A stretch of 64,000 nucleotides of DNA from Paraburkholderia sp. SOS3 (GCF_001922345.1 NZ_CP018812.1:124001-188000), one strand, 5' to 3'. Counted from the first letter of the stretch, positions 10,873-21,352 are shown. Notes: a model not told the origin generated them from the sequence alone. Translations and numbers: made by a program.

Positions 10873-13800
10873 CTAGTTGCCGAACACGATGCCGACACCG
10901 GCGCGCACGATCGTGCTGTTGCCGCCCGCGCTCGAGACGCCGAGGTTGTAGTTGATGGTGCCCTTCTCGTTCCAGCGCGACACGCCAAGGCCAAGCGCCG
11001 CCGTGCCGCGGTAGCCGGCGACGCCCGCGTTTAGCGTCGTGCGGCCGGGCAGATACGGCGTGACGATGTTCAGCGCGGACGCCGCTGCGATGCCGCGGCG
11101 ATTGTCGCGATCCATGTCGTTGAGACGGCTCTGGATGCCGTTGACCGCGCCGCTCAACTGACCCACGTTGACCGCATCGGTCGGCGCCGAGCCGGCTGCG
11201 ACGTTCGTGATCTGACGTTCCGCGCCCGCCGCGCCGACCGACACCGTGTTGTCGCGATCGGCAACCGAGTTCGCGCCGAGTGCGACCGCGTTGGTCGCAG
11301 GCGCAGATGCCTCTACACCGAGCGCGACGGACTGGTCGCCGCCGGTCACCGTGCGTGCGCCGATCGCGATCGCGGCGGTGCCCGATGCGATCGAACCGTT
11401 GCCAATCGCGATGGCGTCAGTACCGGTGGCTGAGCCGGTCGGCAGGACGTTGACCCTGGGGTCGTCGCCGCCGCTGGGGATTTCGCTGATCTTGTCCGTC
11501 ACGTAGGTCGTCACATACGACTGCATCTGCCCGAGATTCACCGCGTCGAACGGATCGACGGCGTCGGCCACGTTTTTCAGCTGCGTCGGCGAACCGCCTG
11601 TATTGAACGTCACGCTCGCCTTCGACGCGTTATCGTACGCGACGAACGAGTTCGTCACGACACCGTTCGGATCGACGTTGAGGCCGGCCGCTTTCAGTTG
11701 CTTGAGGTTGACCGCTTCGAGGTCGGTTTTGGCGTCGGCCACATTGCCGAGCGTGACGGGCGGGCTGCCGTTGACGCCGCCGAGCGTGACCTTGTCGCGC
11801 GCCGAGGTATCGTAGACAACAGGGTTCACGTTCGGGCCCACGTCGGCGCTGGCGATATAGGCATTGACCTCATCGAACGCGCTTCCGACGTTGTTGTATG
11901 TCTTGCCGTTGACCGAATACTTCGGCTTCGACACCTTGCCATCGGCGCCTACCGCCGCGCCGCCGCCCAACGCGCTCGCAATCGAATCCGCCGTGCCATA
12001 CAACTGCGCGCCGTTGATCGCATCGCGGCTCGATGCGGACACCGCGCCCGCCGCGAGGTTGGTCAGCGTGACCGGCGCGTTGGCGCTGGTGCCGCCGAGC
12101 GTCACGCGGTTTTGCGAGGTCGTGTCGTAATGCACCGCATCCGGATCGCGACCGTCCCCACTGCCACCGCCCATCTTCGAAGCAGCCTCAATGGCGGAGC
12201 CGACGTCCGTATAAGTCTGTCCGCCGAGCGTGTACGCAGGCTTCTTCACCGCGCCGGAAGCATCGAGACCCGCACTGCCGCCCAGCGCCGCGAGCACGCC
12301 TTGCAGCTGGCTCACGTTCACCGCATCGTAGTTTCCGGTGCCCGCCGCCACGTTGACGATCTGCCGCTGCAACGCCGCACTGCCGACCGAAATCACATTT
12401 GCCCGGTCCGCCTGCGAGCCCGCACCCAGTGCGACCGCGCCCGGCTTGCTGGCAACCGTCGACGAGCCGAGGGCCAGCGAATCCTTGCTTTCGGCAGCCG
12501 CGAGGTAGCCGATCGCAACGGAGTTTTCAGCATCGAAGCCCGTCGTCGCGCTCGCGCCGATGGCCGTCGTGTTCACGCCGAGCGCGCCCGCTTTCGCGCC
12601 GACCGCCGTCGAGGCGGTGCGCAGCGCGCCCGCAGCCGCACCTACCGCCAGCGCATTCGGTCCGGTTGCCGCCGACGACGGTCCGACCGCCATCGCATTC
12701 TGATCGTCCGACGCGCGCGTATCGACACCCGGCGTCGTATTCGAACTCACCGCGATATAGTCGGTCACCGACTTGGTCGCGCCGAGCAGCATCGACTGCA
12801 CGCCCGCCGTCTTGACCACCTTCTTCTCGAGCGCGGACAACTGGCCGATCGTCGCCGCATCCGTCGCATCGATGCCGTCCGCGACATGGGTCAGCCGCCG
12901 TTGAACCGTCGAATTGCCGAACGATACGACGTTCGTCGCGTCGGTCATCGAACCGGTGCCGATCGCAATCGAGTTGTCGTGCAGCGCCTGGGCGTTCTTG
13001 CCGAACGCAATCGAATCGGCATTGCGCGCTTTTGCCTCACTGCCGAACGCCATCGATCCATCGCGATCGGCCACGGCGCTGTAACCGATCGCGACGCTGC
13101 CTTTGCCCTCCGTCGTCGCCGCGCCGGGCCCGATCGAGACCGATCTGTCGGCGCGCGCCAGCGCGCCGCTGCCGACTGCCACCGCGCTGCCGCCGGACGC
13201 CTTTGCTTCGGGAACCGAAGGATCGTCATTCGGCGCGGCCACGCTGATGTACTTCGTCGCCGAGGTCACATCTGAATTGATCGTGTCGACGGTATAGCCA
13301 ACCGCCGCAAGGGCCGAGCCGACGTCGTTATACGTCTTGCCGCTGATGTTGTACGCGGGCGCCTTGATCTTGCCGTCTGCGCCCGCGATCGCACCGCCAC
13401 CCAGCGCAGCCGCCGCGCTCGTCGCCGTGTTGAACAGCTGCGAGCCGTTCACTGCGTCGCGGCTCGCCGCGGCGATCTGGCCCGCACCGACGTTCTTCAG
13501 CGCAACGGTCGCCACGGCCGCCGTGCCGCCGAGCGTCACCGTGTCGTGCGACGTCGAGTCGTACAACACCGAATTCGCAAGACTCGCCGACGAACTCGCA
13601 GCGACCGCCGACTTCAGCTGGCTCACGTTGACCGCGTCGGTACCAGCCGCACCCGCCGCGACGTTCGTCACGCGGCGCTCCTTGCCGACCGAACCGACCG
13701 AGACCTCGCCGATCGCCGATGTGCCCGAAAGCTCCAGCGAGCCGGGCTGATAGGCGGGCGTGTTCAGATTCGAAACCGTCAACGCATTCGAGCCGAGCGC

Positions 13801-16800
13801 AACCGAATTCGCGCTCGTTGCGCGCGCATTGCCGCCGATCGCAATCGAATCCGGGCCCGTCGCCGTCGCCGCATCGAGCGTCGAGTTCGCGCTGAAGTAT
13901 TTGATGCCGCTGCCGTTCGTGATGTTGTTCACGACGTTGGTCAGGTTCGTCACGTTGCCCGTGACGTTCGCGACGTTCTGGTTCGTCTCGAACAACTGGC
14001 TGCCGTTCACCGCGTCGGTGCTCGACGCGCTCAGCGTGCCCGCCGCGAGCCGCGTGATCTTCGTGCCGTCCGTGCCCTTCAGCGTAATCGTGGCACGCGT
14101 CGCGTCGTCGTACGCGACGAATGCGTTCGTCACATGGCCGCTCGTGTCGATGCTTGCGCCCATGTCCTTCAGCTGCTTGACGTTGACCGCGTCGTTGTTC
14201 GCCTTGCCGTCCGCCACGTTGGCAACCGTCACCGGCACCGACGCGTTCTTGCCGCCGAGCGTGACGCGCGTCTTCGACGTGTCGTCGTACGAAACGAACG
14301 AGCCCGTCACGCCGCCCGTCGAATCGAAGCTCGCGCCCATGTCCTTCAGCTGCTTCAGGTTGATCGCGTCGGTATCCGCCGTGCCTGCCGCGAGATTGGC
14401 GATCTGCCGTTCCGCGCCGGCCGCACCGACCGACACCGTGTTCGCGCGATCGGCAAGCGCATTCGAACCGAGCGCAACTGAGCCATTCGCCGTCGCACGC
14501 GCATTACCGCCGATCGCGACCGTATCCGCACCGGTTGCCGACGAATCGGCCAGCGACGAATTGGCATGGAAATACTTGACGCCATTGCCGCCGTTCGTGA
14601 TGTTGTTCACGACGTTGGTCAGGTTCGTCACGTTGCCCGCCACGTTCGAAACGTTCTGGTTGGTCTGGAACAGTTGCGCGCCGCTGACCGCATCGGTGCT
14701 GCCTGCACTGAGACTGGCGGCGGCAAGACCCGTGATCTTCGTGCCGCCGCTGCCTTTCAGCGTCACCTGCTGTTTCGTCGAATCGTCGTATGCGACAAAG
14801 CCGCCGTTCACGTTGCCGCCGCTATCGAAGCTCGCACCGAGATCCTTGAGCTGCTTGACGTTGACCGCATCGTTGTCCGATTTGCCGTCCGCGACGTTCG
14901 CGAGCGTCACACGCTTCGTCGCGCTCGTGCCGCCGAGCGTGACCTTGTCGCGCGCGGTCGTATCGTATTTGACGGCGTCGGCCGCGCCCGCACCCGATAT
15001 CGCCGCCGCCGCGATCGCCGAACCGACATCGGAGTACGTCTGCGTACCCACCGTATACGCCGGCTGTTTGATCGTGCCGTCGGCGTTCACGCCTGCGCCG
15101 CCGCCGAGCGCGGTCGTTACGCCCTTCAACTGGTCGACGTTGACCGCGTCGTACCGCATCGTGCCCGCCGCGACATTGACGATCTGCCGCTGCTTCGTAC
15201 CGTTGCCGACCGACACGGAGTTTGCGCGATCCGCAACCGAACCCGCGCCGAGCGCGACCGCGCTCGACGCTCCGACCGTCGCACCCTTACCCAGCGCCAC
15301 GCCGTTGTCGGCCGCGGCCCACGTCACGGCATTCGTGCCGACCGCTATCGAACTCGTGCCGTTTGCGATCGACGATGTGCCGAGCGCGAGCGTATCTTCG
15401 GTTTCCGCGCTGGCCAGATAACCGATCGCCACGCTGTTCTTCGCATCGAAGCCCGTCGTTGCGCCGACGCCGACCACCGTCGCGTTGATGGCAAGCGCCC
15501 CGGCTTTCGAGCCGACCGCCGTCGAGCCCGTGCGCAGCGCGCCTGCACCGGCGCCGACCGCCAATGCGTTCGGACCGGTCGCCGCCGAAGTGGGGCCAAC
15601 GGCCATCGCGTTCAGGTCGTCCGAGGCGCGCGTCGCGGCGCCGGGCGTCGTATTCGGACTCACCGCAATGTAGTCCGTCACGGCCGACGCGCCGAGCAGC
15701 GCCATCGATTTCAAGCCCGTGTTCTGCTTGTTCAATTGCTGCTGCAGCGCCGTCAACTGACCGACCGTGGCCGCGTCCGTCGCATTGATGCCGGCCGCCA
15801 CGTTCGTCAGGCGCTTCTCGCCGCCGGTATGCCCGAACGAAACGGTATTGGCCTCATACGCCTGGGCGCCCGAGCCGATCGCGACCGCGTCGTCGAACTG
15901 CGAACGCGCGCCCGTGCCGATCGCGAGGCTGCGATTGCCGGCCGCGAACGCGCCGCCGCCGATCGCGGTCGTCTCGCTGCCGAGCGACATCGACTCGCTC
16001 GCGTTCGACACCACCTTCACGTACTTCGCGGTGACCTGCACATCCTTGCCGACCGCGCCGATCGCGTTCATCGCGGAGCCGACGTCGCTGTACGTCGTGC
16101 CCGAGATCGTAAACGTCGGCGACGTCACCGTGCCGTCCTGCTGCACGGTCGATCCCGCTCCGATCACCTTCGCGACGCTGTTCGCGGTCGCGAACAGCTG
16201 GCTGCCGTTCACCGCATCCTTGCTGCCCGCTTCGAGCCGTCCCGAGGCGAGGTTCGTCAGTTGCACCGGCATCGATGCGTCGACACCGCCGAGCGTCACC
16301 TTGTCGTGTGCGCTCGTGTCGTAAGTCACGCCGTTCGCCGAGCCGGAGCCGATCTTCGCGTTGACCGCCGACAGCGCGGAACCGACGTTGCTATACGTCG
16401 CGCCGTCGAGCGTGTACGACGCCGACACGCGGCCGTCCGCGCCGACCGTCGACGACCCGCCGAGCGCGCCCGCCACGCTCGACGACGTCTGATAGATCTG
16501 CGCACCATTCACTGCGTCGCTGCTCGATGCAGTCACCGCGCCAGCGGCGAGATTCGTCAGCGCGACCGGCGCGCCTGCGCTCGTGCCGCCAAGCGTCACC
16601 TTCGTATGGGACGATCCGTCGTATTTCACCGCGTCCGAAGCGCTGCCGCCGCCGTTGGTTGCAAGCGCATCGATTGCGGAACCGACGTTGTGATAGGTCT
16701 TGCCGGCAATGGTGTACGACGGCGGCGTAATCGATCCGTCGGCCGTTTGGGCATTCGCATTGCCGCCCAGCGCCTCCGCCGTGCTTTGCGCAAGTGCGCC

Positions 16801-18126
16801 GACGCCTTTGCCGAAGTCCTGAAAGCCCTGGTTTGTCGCCGCCGCGAGCGCGAACATCTGCGAGCCGTTGACGGCGTCCGTGCTGTTCTGTGTGATCGCG
16901 CCCGCCGAGAGATTCTTGACCGTCACCGGTTGCGAGGCGCTGATACCGCCTAGCGTCAGCGACGTGCGCGCCGAACTGTCGTATTGCACGAGATTCGGCA
17001 CGCCGCCCGTTATGGCGCTCTGTACCGTCGTGTTGAGCTGCTTCAGGTTGACCGCGTCGGTATCGGTGGTGCCGGCCGCGAGGTTCGTCAGCTGACGCTC
17101 GAGGCCGGGACTGCCGATCGACACCGTGTTCGCGCGATCCGCGCGCGAGTTCGAGCCGATCGCGACCGTGTTGTAGGCAAGCGCCGTCGAGTTGCCGCCG
17201 ATCGCGACCGATTCGCTGCCGCCCGCGGTCGAATCGGCGAGCGCCGATTTCGCGTGGAAGAATTTCAGATCGGTCGTATCCGGCGGCGGGGGCGGGGTCA
17301 CGCTGCCGCCGCCGTCGATGCTCGCGATCGCTGCATTCAGCTGGTTGACGTTGACTGCATCGGTCCCTGCGCTACCCGCGGCGACGTTGACGATTTGCCG
17401 CTCGGCGCCCTGCTTGCCGACCGATATCGTATTGGCGCGCGTCGACACCGACTCGTAGCCGAGCGCCACCGAATTGCGCGCGAGCGCCGATGCATGCGCG
17501 CCGAGCGCCGTCGACGTATCCGCCGACGCAAGCGCCTGTCCGCCGAGCGCGGATGCAAAGGCGCTCGTGGCCTGCGCTTCGCCGCCCAGTGCGACCGAGC
17601 CATTCAGGCCGTTCGCCAGCGCGTTGCCGCCGAGCGCGATGTTTTGCGCTCCGTTCGCGCGCGCGCCTCCGCCGATCGAAATCGCATCTGTGCCGTTTGC
17701 CGTCGACTCGGACAGCGACGAGTTCACATGGAAGTACTTGAGGTTGTTCCGGTCATACGTGTACGCATAGGCATCCGCCGCATTGACGCCGTTATAGGTG
17801 ATGTTCGTCGTATTGCCGCCGCCGTCGGCGCCGCCGCAGAAGAACAGGAAACAGAACCAGTCGTTGGTCGGCTTTGGCGTTGCCGCGCCGGTCACGCCGT
17901 TCGTGCCGTTCGTGCTCGCCAGATTCGCCGGCACCTTCGGCACGACCTCGGTATCGGCCGCATAGGTCAGGCCAACCGCCCCGAACGTGGCCGCTGACGC
18001 GACCACGGCCGAAGCGATATTGCGCGCGCGGCGCTTCGATTTCTTGCCGGCAGCCCGTGCGGTTTCCGCTGCCGCGACATAAGTACCCGTAGACTCATTC
18101 CAGACTGACTTGTAAGCCCTATTCAT
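10873..18126 (-). CDS. Giant trimeric autotransporter adhesin (YadA/Hia type)
   Basis: A 2417-residue type Vc autotransporter that should trimerise and form a long surface fibre for adhesion. The N-terminus carries an extended signal peptide region (MNRAYKSVWNESTGTYV), a basic stretch and a hydrophobic segment with a likely cut after LTYA (residue 56). The passenger is built of YadA-head repeats of AIG/ALG type alternating with neck modules (VNVAAG..TDAVNVxQL). Several degenerate blocks are duplicated. The last roughly 80 residues form the YadA membrane anchor, ending in GIVFGN. An AGAAGG ribosome site is 8 bases before the ATG. It is followed by the OmpA-like lipoprotein gene and flanked by two-component genes, as in other Burkholderia adhesin clusters. 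Confidence 0.95.
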   Translation of the reverse strand: MNRAYKSVWNESTGTYVAAAETARAAGKKSKRRARNIASAVVASAATFGAVGLTYAADTEVVPKVPANLASTNGTNGVTGAATPKPTNDWFCFLFFCGGADGGGNTTNITYNGVNAADAYAYTYDRNNLKYFHVNSSLSESTANGTDAISIGGGARANGAQNIALGGNALANGLNGSVALGGEAQATSAFASALGGQALASADTSTALGAHASALARNSVALGYESVSTRANTISVGKQGAERQIVNVAAGSAGTDAVNVNQLNAAIASIDGGGSVTPPPPPDTTDLKFFHAKSALADSTAGGSESVAIGGNSTALAYNTVAIGSNSRADRANTVSIGSPGLERQLTNLAAGTTDTDAVNLKQLNTTVQSAITGGVPNLVQYDSSARTSLTLGGISASQPVTVKNLSAGAITQNSTDAVNGSQMFALAAATNQGFQDFGKGVGALAQSTAEALGGNANAQTADGSITPPSYTIAGKTYHNVGSAIDALATNGGGSASDAVKYDGSSHTKVTLGGTSAGAPVALTNLAAGAVTASSSDAVNGAQIYQTSSSVAGALGGSSTVGADGRVSASYTLDGATYSNVGSALSAVNAKIGSGSANGVTYDTSAHDKVTLGGVDASMPVQLTNLASGRLEAGSKDAVNGSQLFATANSVAKVIGAGSTVQQDGTVTSPTFTISGTTYSDVGSAMNAIGAVGKDVQVTAKYVKVVSNASESMSLGSETTAIGGGAFAAGNRSLAIGTGARSQFDDAVAIGSGAQAYEANTVSFGHTGGEKRLTNVAAGINATDAATVGQLTALQQQLNKQNTGLKSMALLGASAVTDYIAVSPNTTPGAATRASDDLNAMAVGPTSAATGPNALAVGAGAGALRTGSTAVGSKAGALAINATVVGVGATTGFDAKNSVAIGYLASAETEDTLALGTSSIANGTSSIAVGTNAVTWAAADNGVALGKGATVGASSAVALGAGSVADRANSVSVGNGTKQRQIVNVAAGTMRYDAVNVDQLKGVTTALGGGAGVNADGTIKQPAYTVGTQTYSDVGSAIAAAAISGAGAADAVKYDTTARDKVTLGGTSATKRVTLANVADGKSDNDAVNVKQLKDLGASFDSGGNVNGGFVAYDDSTKQQVTLKGSGGTKITGLAAASLSAGSTDAVSGAQLFQTNQNVSNVAGNVTNLTNVVNNITNGGNGVKYFHANSSLADSSATGADTVAIGGNARATANGSVALGSNALADRANTVSVGAAGAERQIANLAAGTADTDAINLKQLKDMGASFDSTGGVTGSFVSYDDTSKTRVTLGGKNASVPVTVANVADGKANNDAVNVKQLKDMGASIDTSGHVTNAFVAYDDATRATITLKGTDGTKITRLAAGTLSASSTDAVNGSQLFETNQNVANVTGNVTNLTNVVNNITNGSGIKYFSANSTLDAATATGPDSIAIGGNARATSANSVALGSNALTVSNLNTPAYQPGSLELSGTSAIGEVSVGSVGKERRVTNVAAGAAGTDAVNVSQLKSAVAASSSASLANSVLYDSTSHDTVTLGGTAAVATVALKNVGAGQIAAASRDAVNGSQLFNTATSAAAALGGGAIAGADGKIKAPAYNISGKTYNDVGSALAAVGYTVDTINSDVTSATKYISVAAPNDDPSVPEAKASGGSAVAVGSGALARADRSVSIGPGAATTEGKGSVAIGYSAVADRDGSMAFGSEAKARNADSIAFGKNAQALHDNSIAIGTGSMTDATNVVSFGNSTVQRRLTHVADGIDATDAATIGQLSALEKKVVKTAGVQSMLLGATKSVTDYIAVSSNTTPGVDTRASDDQNAMAVGPSSAATGPNALAVGAAAGALRTASTAVGAKAGALGVNTTAIGASATTGFDAENSVAIGYLAAAESKDSLALGSSTVASKPGAVALGAGSQADRANVISVGSAALQRQIVNVAAGTGNYDAVNVSQLQGVLAALGGSAGLDASGAVKKPAYTLGGQTYTDVGSAIEAASKMGGGSGDGRDPDAVHYDTTSQNRVTLGGTSANAPVTLTNLAAGAVSASSRDAINGAQLYGTADSIASALGGGAAVGADGKVSKPKYSVNGKTYNNVGSAFDEVNAYIASADVGPNVNPVVYDTSARDKVTLGGVNGSPPVTLGNVADAKTDLEAVNLKQLKAAGLNVDPNGVVTNSFVAYDNASKASVTFNTGGSPTQLKNVADAVDPFDAVNLGQMQSYVTTYVTDKISEIPSGGDDPRVNVLPTGSATGTDAIAIGNGSIASGTAAIAIGARTVTGGDQSVALGVEASAPATNAVALGANSVADRDNTVSVGAAGAERQITNVAAGSAPTDAVNVGQLSGAVNGIQSRLNDMDRDNRRGIAAASALNIVTPYLPGRTTLNAGVAGYRGTAALGLGVSRWNEKGTINYNLGVSSAGGNSTIVRAGVGIVFGN
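12480..12775 (-). repeat. Duplicated head module in the adhesin, copy proximal to anchor
   Basis: Encodes a block running from YIAVSSNTTPG to SVAIGYLAAAE, nearly identical in protein to a second block at 15388-15690 (YIAVSPNTTPG to SVAIGYLASAE). Block boundaries are approximate and read by eye. Confidence 0.75.
15388..15690 (-). repeat. Duplicated head module in the adhesin, copy distal to anchor
   Basis: Second copy of the roughly 100-residue head block found at 12480-12775. The two share the same order of segments, including AMAVGP, SAATGPNALAVGA and TTGFDA, which points to internal duplication within the gene. Confidence 0.75.
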
Positions 18127-18610
18127 TCCTCTTGCCTTCTCACAATTAAATTGATGGATCTCTCGTGCGTGCGCATTTGAATGGCGACAGACGGCTTTCG
18201 ATAAAGCCTGATGATTCGATTTAATCGATCAGATCAGACCTTCTCGCGAGGTCAATTTAGCTTCGCAAGGAAAACAAAAAAATCAGGGAAGTTTGCGCGT
18301 GCGTAGGGTTTTTCTGAAAGCGTGAAGAGAAAAGGAACGTGCACAGGTGACGCAAAGCGATGAATGCACGTATCCGTTTGATCTTTATATCTATTTTTCT
18401 TGCACACCGAAGTGAAACGGGTTGCGGCGTGAAGTTTAGGAAAAGGTCAGCTCACGCCAGGAAGTTTCTTAGGCTTTAACGCTTTCCGCTTCTATATACT
18501 GAGTCGCGACGCAATCGAATAAATAAATATTGCCGGTCGCGTCGAAAATACTCAATACCGGTTTGAAGCCTGTTTGCATTTTAAAAATTCCATTATTCCT
18601 TTTATTCTTT
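18127..18610. promoter_or_regulatory. AT-rich divergent intergenic region between adhesin and pilin genes
   Basis: About 480 bases with much higher AT content than the surroundings, holding the promoters of the adhesin (minus) and the Tad locus (plus). Visible elements: a perfect dyad tcgattTaatcga at 18216-18228, about 90 bases upstream of the adhesin start, which could bind a regulator; and a good -10 box TATACT at 18495-18500 for the pilin direction, without a clear -35. No gene was found in it. Confidence 0.6.
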
Positions 18611-18919
18611 ATGATTGACTCCATCAAACTTCCGGTTCGCCGCGGAAAAGCCCGGCAACTCGGTCAGGGTATGACCGAATACATCATCATCGTCGCGTTG
18701 ATCGCGGTCTCGGCGATTGCCGTGTATGCATCGTTCGGCAAGACGATCCGCACGCAGACAGTTGGACTTGCGCATGAAATGTCCGGTACAGATTCGACAA
18801 CTGATGTTAATAACGCGAAGGACGCTGCCGCCAGGGCACAGACCGATGCGGCCAAAGACAAAGGTATGGGCGCATACGGAAACAGCGGCAATACGGACGC
18901 CGGCACAGGCGACCAATAA
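18611..18919 (+). CDS. Flp-type prepilin
   Basis: A 102-residue type IVb (Flp-like) prepilin. A short basic leader ends in G18, followed by QGMTEYIIIVALIAVSAIAV. Glu at +5 and Tyr at +6 after the cleavage Gly are the Flp hallmarks. The C-terminal 50 residues are hydrophilic (Asp/Ala/Gly-rich), longer than in minimal Flp pilins. I chose the ATG at 18611; the frame extends upstream to a TTG at 18530, but that would give an odd hydrophobic extension before the leader. It is the first gene of the Tad locus and probably its major pilin. Confidence 0.82.
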   Translation: MIDSIKLPVRRGKARQLGQGMTEYIIIVALIAVSAIAVYASFGKTIRTQTVGLAHEMSGTDSTTDVNNAKDAAARAQTDAAKDKGMGAYGNSGNTDAGTGDQ

Positions 18920-18941
18920 CGCCTGACGCCTCCAATCCATC

Positions 18942-20477
18942 ATGCAACGCTCTGCCCGCAAGGGCAGGGCCAGATTCGCCGGCACACGTGGGCAGGCGCT
19001 GGTCCCTGCCCTCCTCTTTCTGCTGGTCGGCGGCATCGGTCTTTATGTCGCATTCGGCTCGTTCCAGATGACCGGCGCGAAGATGAAACTGCAAAACACC
19101 GCCGACGCAGCCGCTTATAGCGCCGCCGTGCTGCAGGCACGCGACTACAACTTCGCGGCCTATACGAATCGCGCGATGGTCGCAAACCAGGTGACCGCGG
19201 CGCAAGTCGTCGCGCTGAAGTCGTGGATCGACGAACTCGATGCGACCTATGCCGGCAATCCCGATACCGAAGACCTGATTCAGACGGCCGCCGCCCATCC
19301 GTCGTTATGGACCACACCGAACCGGCGTGGGCGCCTCGACATCGCCCCCGTGCGCAACGCGCTCGACGCCTTGCTGCCGACGGTCGCGCAAGGTATCGGC
19401 TCGATTACGCGCGCGCTCAGCGACGCGCAAACCGGTTATCACATGGCGCTCATCACCGCGATTCCCGAGACCGCCGATGCGGTCGCGCGTCGCAACCAGT
19501 CCGACACGCATGTGACATCCGGATATTTCACGAGCGAACGCAACGCCGTACAGCTCATTGCGTGGCAATCCTATACGACCATCGTCACGCCGGCCGGCAA
19601 GCTCGATAACGATCATCTCGCCGATGTCGTAACCGATGCGCAGACGCTCGATGGCTTCGTCAAGCGGCGCGTGTCGTCGCGCAGTGTCGCGCCCGACTAT
19701 CAGCAGCTCGACGATCAGGCGTCCGCGACGTGCCGGCCTGCCGGACGCATCACGATCAATGTCACGCATGTCGGCGGCACGCAGTTGCGCACCGACAAGA
19801 AAGGCTGGCAATCGATCGACGCGAGCACGGCGCACGTCATCACGCCCTGCACGGGTGCCGTCGATACGATCGCCGGTCACGGCGGCAGCACGAACGGCAA
19901 TACGCGCGGTTATATGACGAACCCGCCTTTCGTCTCGTGGAGCGACTGGAAGGGCTACGGCGGCTATTACAACTTCGGCGACCACACGAGCCCGACACCG
20001 GGCCTGCTGATTCCCGACGCCATGGCGCAACAGTTCACGCTCGGACCCGGCCCATCTCTTGATTCGAACAACGGCGGCCTCCTGCCTTACGAGGACATCG
20101 CCGGCACCCCGACCGCCGAAGACGCGCCGCGCATCACGATCGAAGTCGAACGCGAGGCGGACACGCTGAACAACACGCCGGGGCTGCATGGCGCGGCGCG
20201 GATGCAAGTCGACAACGGCAGCGCGCGCGGTGTGATGCGCGCGCTCGCCAGTGCTCAGGCGTATTTCGTGCGGCCCGCGGAAGATCCATTCGGTGCGTCG
20301 ACAAGCGGCGCGCTATTGCATGCGAGCGAGTGGCTGCGCGCGGACGGCAAGCGCGAATATCCGAGCGTGTTCAGTCCTTTCTGGCAGGTGCGGCTCGCAC
20401 CGGTCACCGATAGCGAGCGAGCCGCAGCGCGCGAAGCGCAGATGCCGCACGATACGCCCGCAGCGAGCCGCCGATGA
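18942..20477 (+). CDS. TadG-like pilus assembly protein
   Basis: A 511-residue protein with a single N-terminal membrane segment (about 19-38, in RGQALVPALLFLLVGG) followed by a long extracytoplasmic part containing the TadE/TadG family feature KLQNTADAAAYSAA. Such proteins are pseudopilin-like or adhesin-like components of Tad machines. It begins 22 bases after the pilin gene and overlaps the next gene by 4 bases (ATGA), so it is translated as part of the operon. The large C-terminal part has no fold I recognise. Confidence 0.8.
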   Translation: MQRSARKGRARFAGTRGQALVPALLFLLVGGIGLYVAFGSFQMTGAKMKLQNTADAAAYSAAVLQARDYNFAAYTNRAMVANQVTAAQVVALKSWIDELDATYAGNPDTEDLIQTAAAHPSLWTTPNRRGRLDIAPVRNALDALLPTVAQGIGSITRALSDAQTGYHMALITAIPETADAVARRNQSDTHVTSGYFTSERNAVQLIAWQSYTTIVTPAGKLDNDHLADVVTDAQTLDGFVKRRVSSRSVAPDYQQLDDQASATCRPAGRITINVTHVGGTQLRTDKKGWQSIDASTAHVITPCTGAVDTIAGHGGSTNGNTRGYMTNPPFVSWSDWKGYGGYYNFGDHTSPTPGLLIPDAMAQQFTLGPGPSLDSNNGGLLPYEDIAGTPTAEDAPRITIEVEREADTLNNTPGLHGAARMQVDNGSARGVMRALASAQAYFVRPAEDPFGASTSGALLHASEWLRADGKREYPSVFSPFWQVRLAPVTDSERAAAREAQMPHDTPAASRR

Positions 20478-21352
20478 CATCTCACACGAGAACACGCGCG
20501 AACCTGCGCGCCGGCGACAACGGCCAGGCGATGGTGGAATTTCTCGTCGTCACGATGTTCGCCATCGGCGTGCTATTTATCGCGCTCGCGATGCTCGGCA
20601 AGTTCAGCGACATCCGCAACAAGACGCTACTCGGCGCGCGCTATGCAGCGTGGGAGCGTTCAGTATGGCTCGACGTCGAGACCGAATCATCCTCCGATAG
20701 CGTGCGCGGCGAAAACGACTGGTTCGCCGCTTACGGCAGCGGCGCATTGCAGCTGACGAAAGGCGATGCGGCGATCCAACGCGAATTCATCCAGCGGACC
20801 ATCGCGGCAAACGGCGCACCGCTGCTCGGCACCGATCGCGACGCGCAGCGCCTGCCCGCGGCGGGCCAGGCAATGTGGCGCGACCACAGCGGCGCGTCAT
20901 TGCTTACCGCCGCGCAGGATGTCGTCGCATCGACCGGCGCGGAGCCAATCGCGGCGGCAGCGCTCGCCTCGTACATCGGCGCGCCCTATGGAAGCGTGCG
21001 CACGGCGAACGGCGCGACGTACACGGCAGCACTCGACCTGCCGACGCGCAATTTGCAGTCGGGTACGGTAAGCGTCGCAATCGGCAAGCAAAGCGATGCG
21101 CTCAAGCGCCTATGGCCGACATTTGACGGGCTTACGTTTACCGACACCAATGCGCTGCTGACCAACACATGGTTGCCCGAAGGAGCGGCGAGCGGGCGCG
21201 CCCTTTTCACGCGCGCAGTTCCGGCCGCCCATGCCGAACTGGTTCCGTCCTCGCAGTACCTGCGTCTGCGGCCCTATGCGCCGGAAATCGACACGCTCGA
21301 GTTCGGCCGCGTGCGCGACGAAGTCGTGCCGAACGATCGCCTTGCTCCATGA
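20474..21352 (+). CDS. TadE-like pseudopilin
   Basis: A 292-residue protein with prepilin-type N-terminus: G17 followed by QAMVEFLVVTMFAIGVLFIAL, with Glu at +5. This is the TadE pattern (minor pseudopilin processed by the prepilin peptidase). Its C-terminal domain of about 250 residues is larger than in many TadE proteins and is not recognised. It overlaps both neighbours by 4 bases (ATGA at each end), indicating tight translational coupling. Confidence 0.8.
   Translation: MTSHTRTRANLRAGDNGQAMVEFLVVTMFAIGVLFIALAMLGKFSDIRNKTLLGARYAAWERSVWLDVETESSSDSVRGENDWFAAYGSGALQLTKGDAAIQREFIQRTIAANGAPLLGTDRDAQRLPAAGQAMWRDHSGASLLTAAQDVVASTGAEPIAAAALASYIGAPYGSVRTANGATYTAALDLPTRNLQSGTVSVAIGKQSDALKRLWPTFDGLTFTDTNALLTNTWLPEGAASGRALFTRAVPAAHAELVPSSQYLRLRPYAPEIDTLEFGRVRDEVVPNDRLAP

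Noticed and set aside
11698..16953. Long plus-strand open frames opposite the adhesin gene
   Set aside because: They arise from the regular codon pattern of the repetitive adhesin, have Arg/Ala-rich composition and no ribosome sites.
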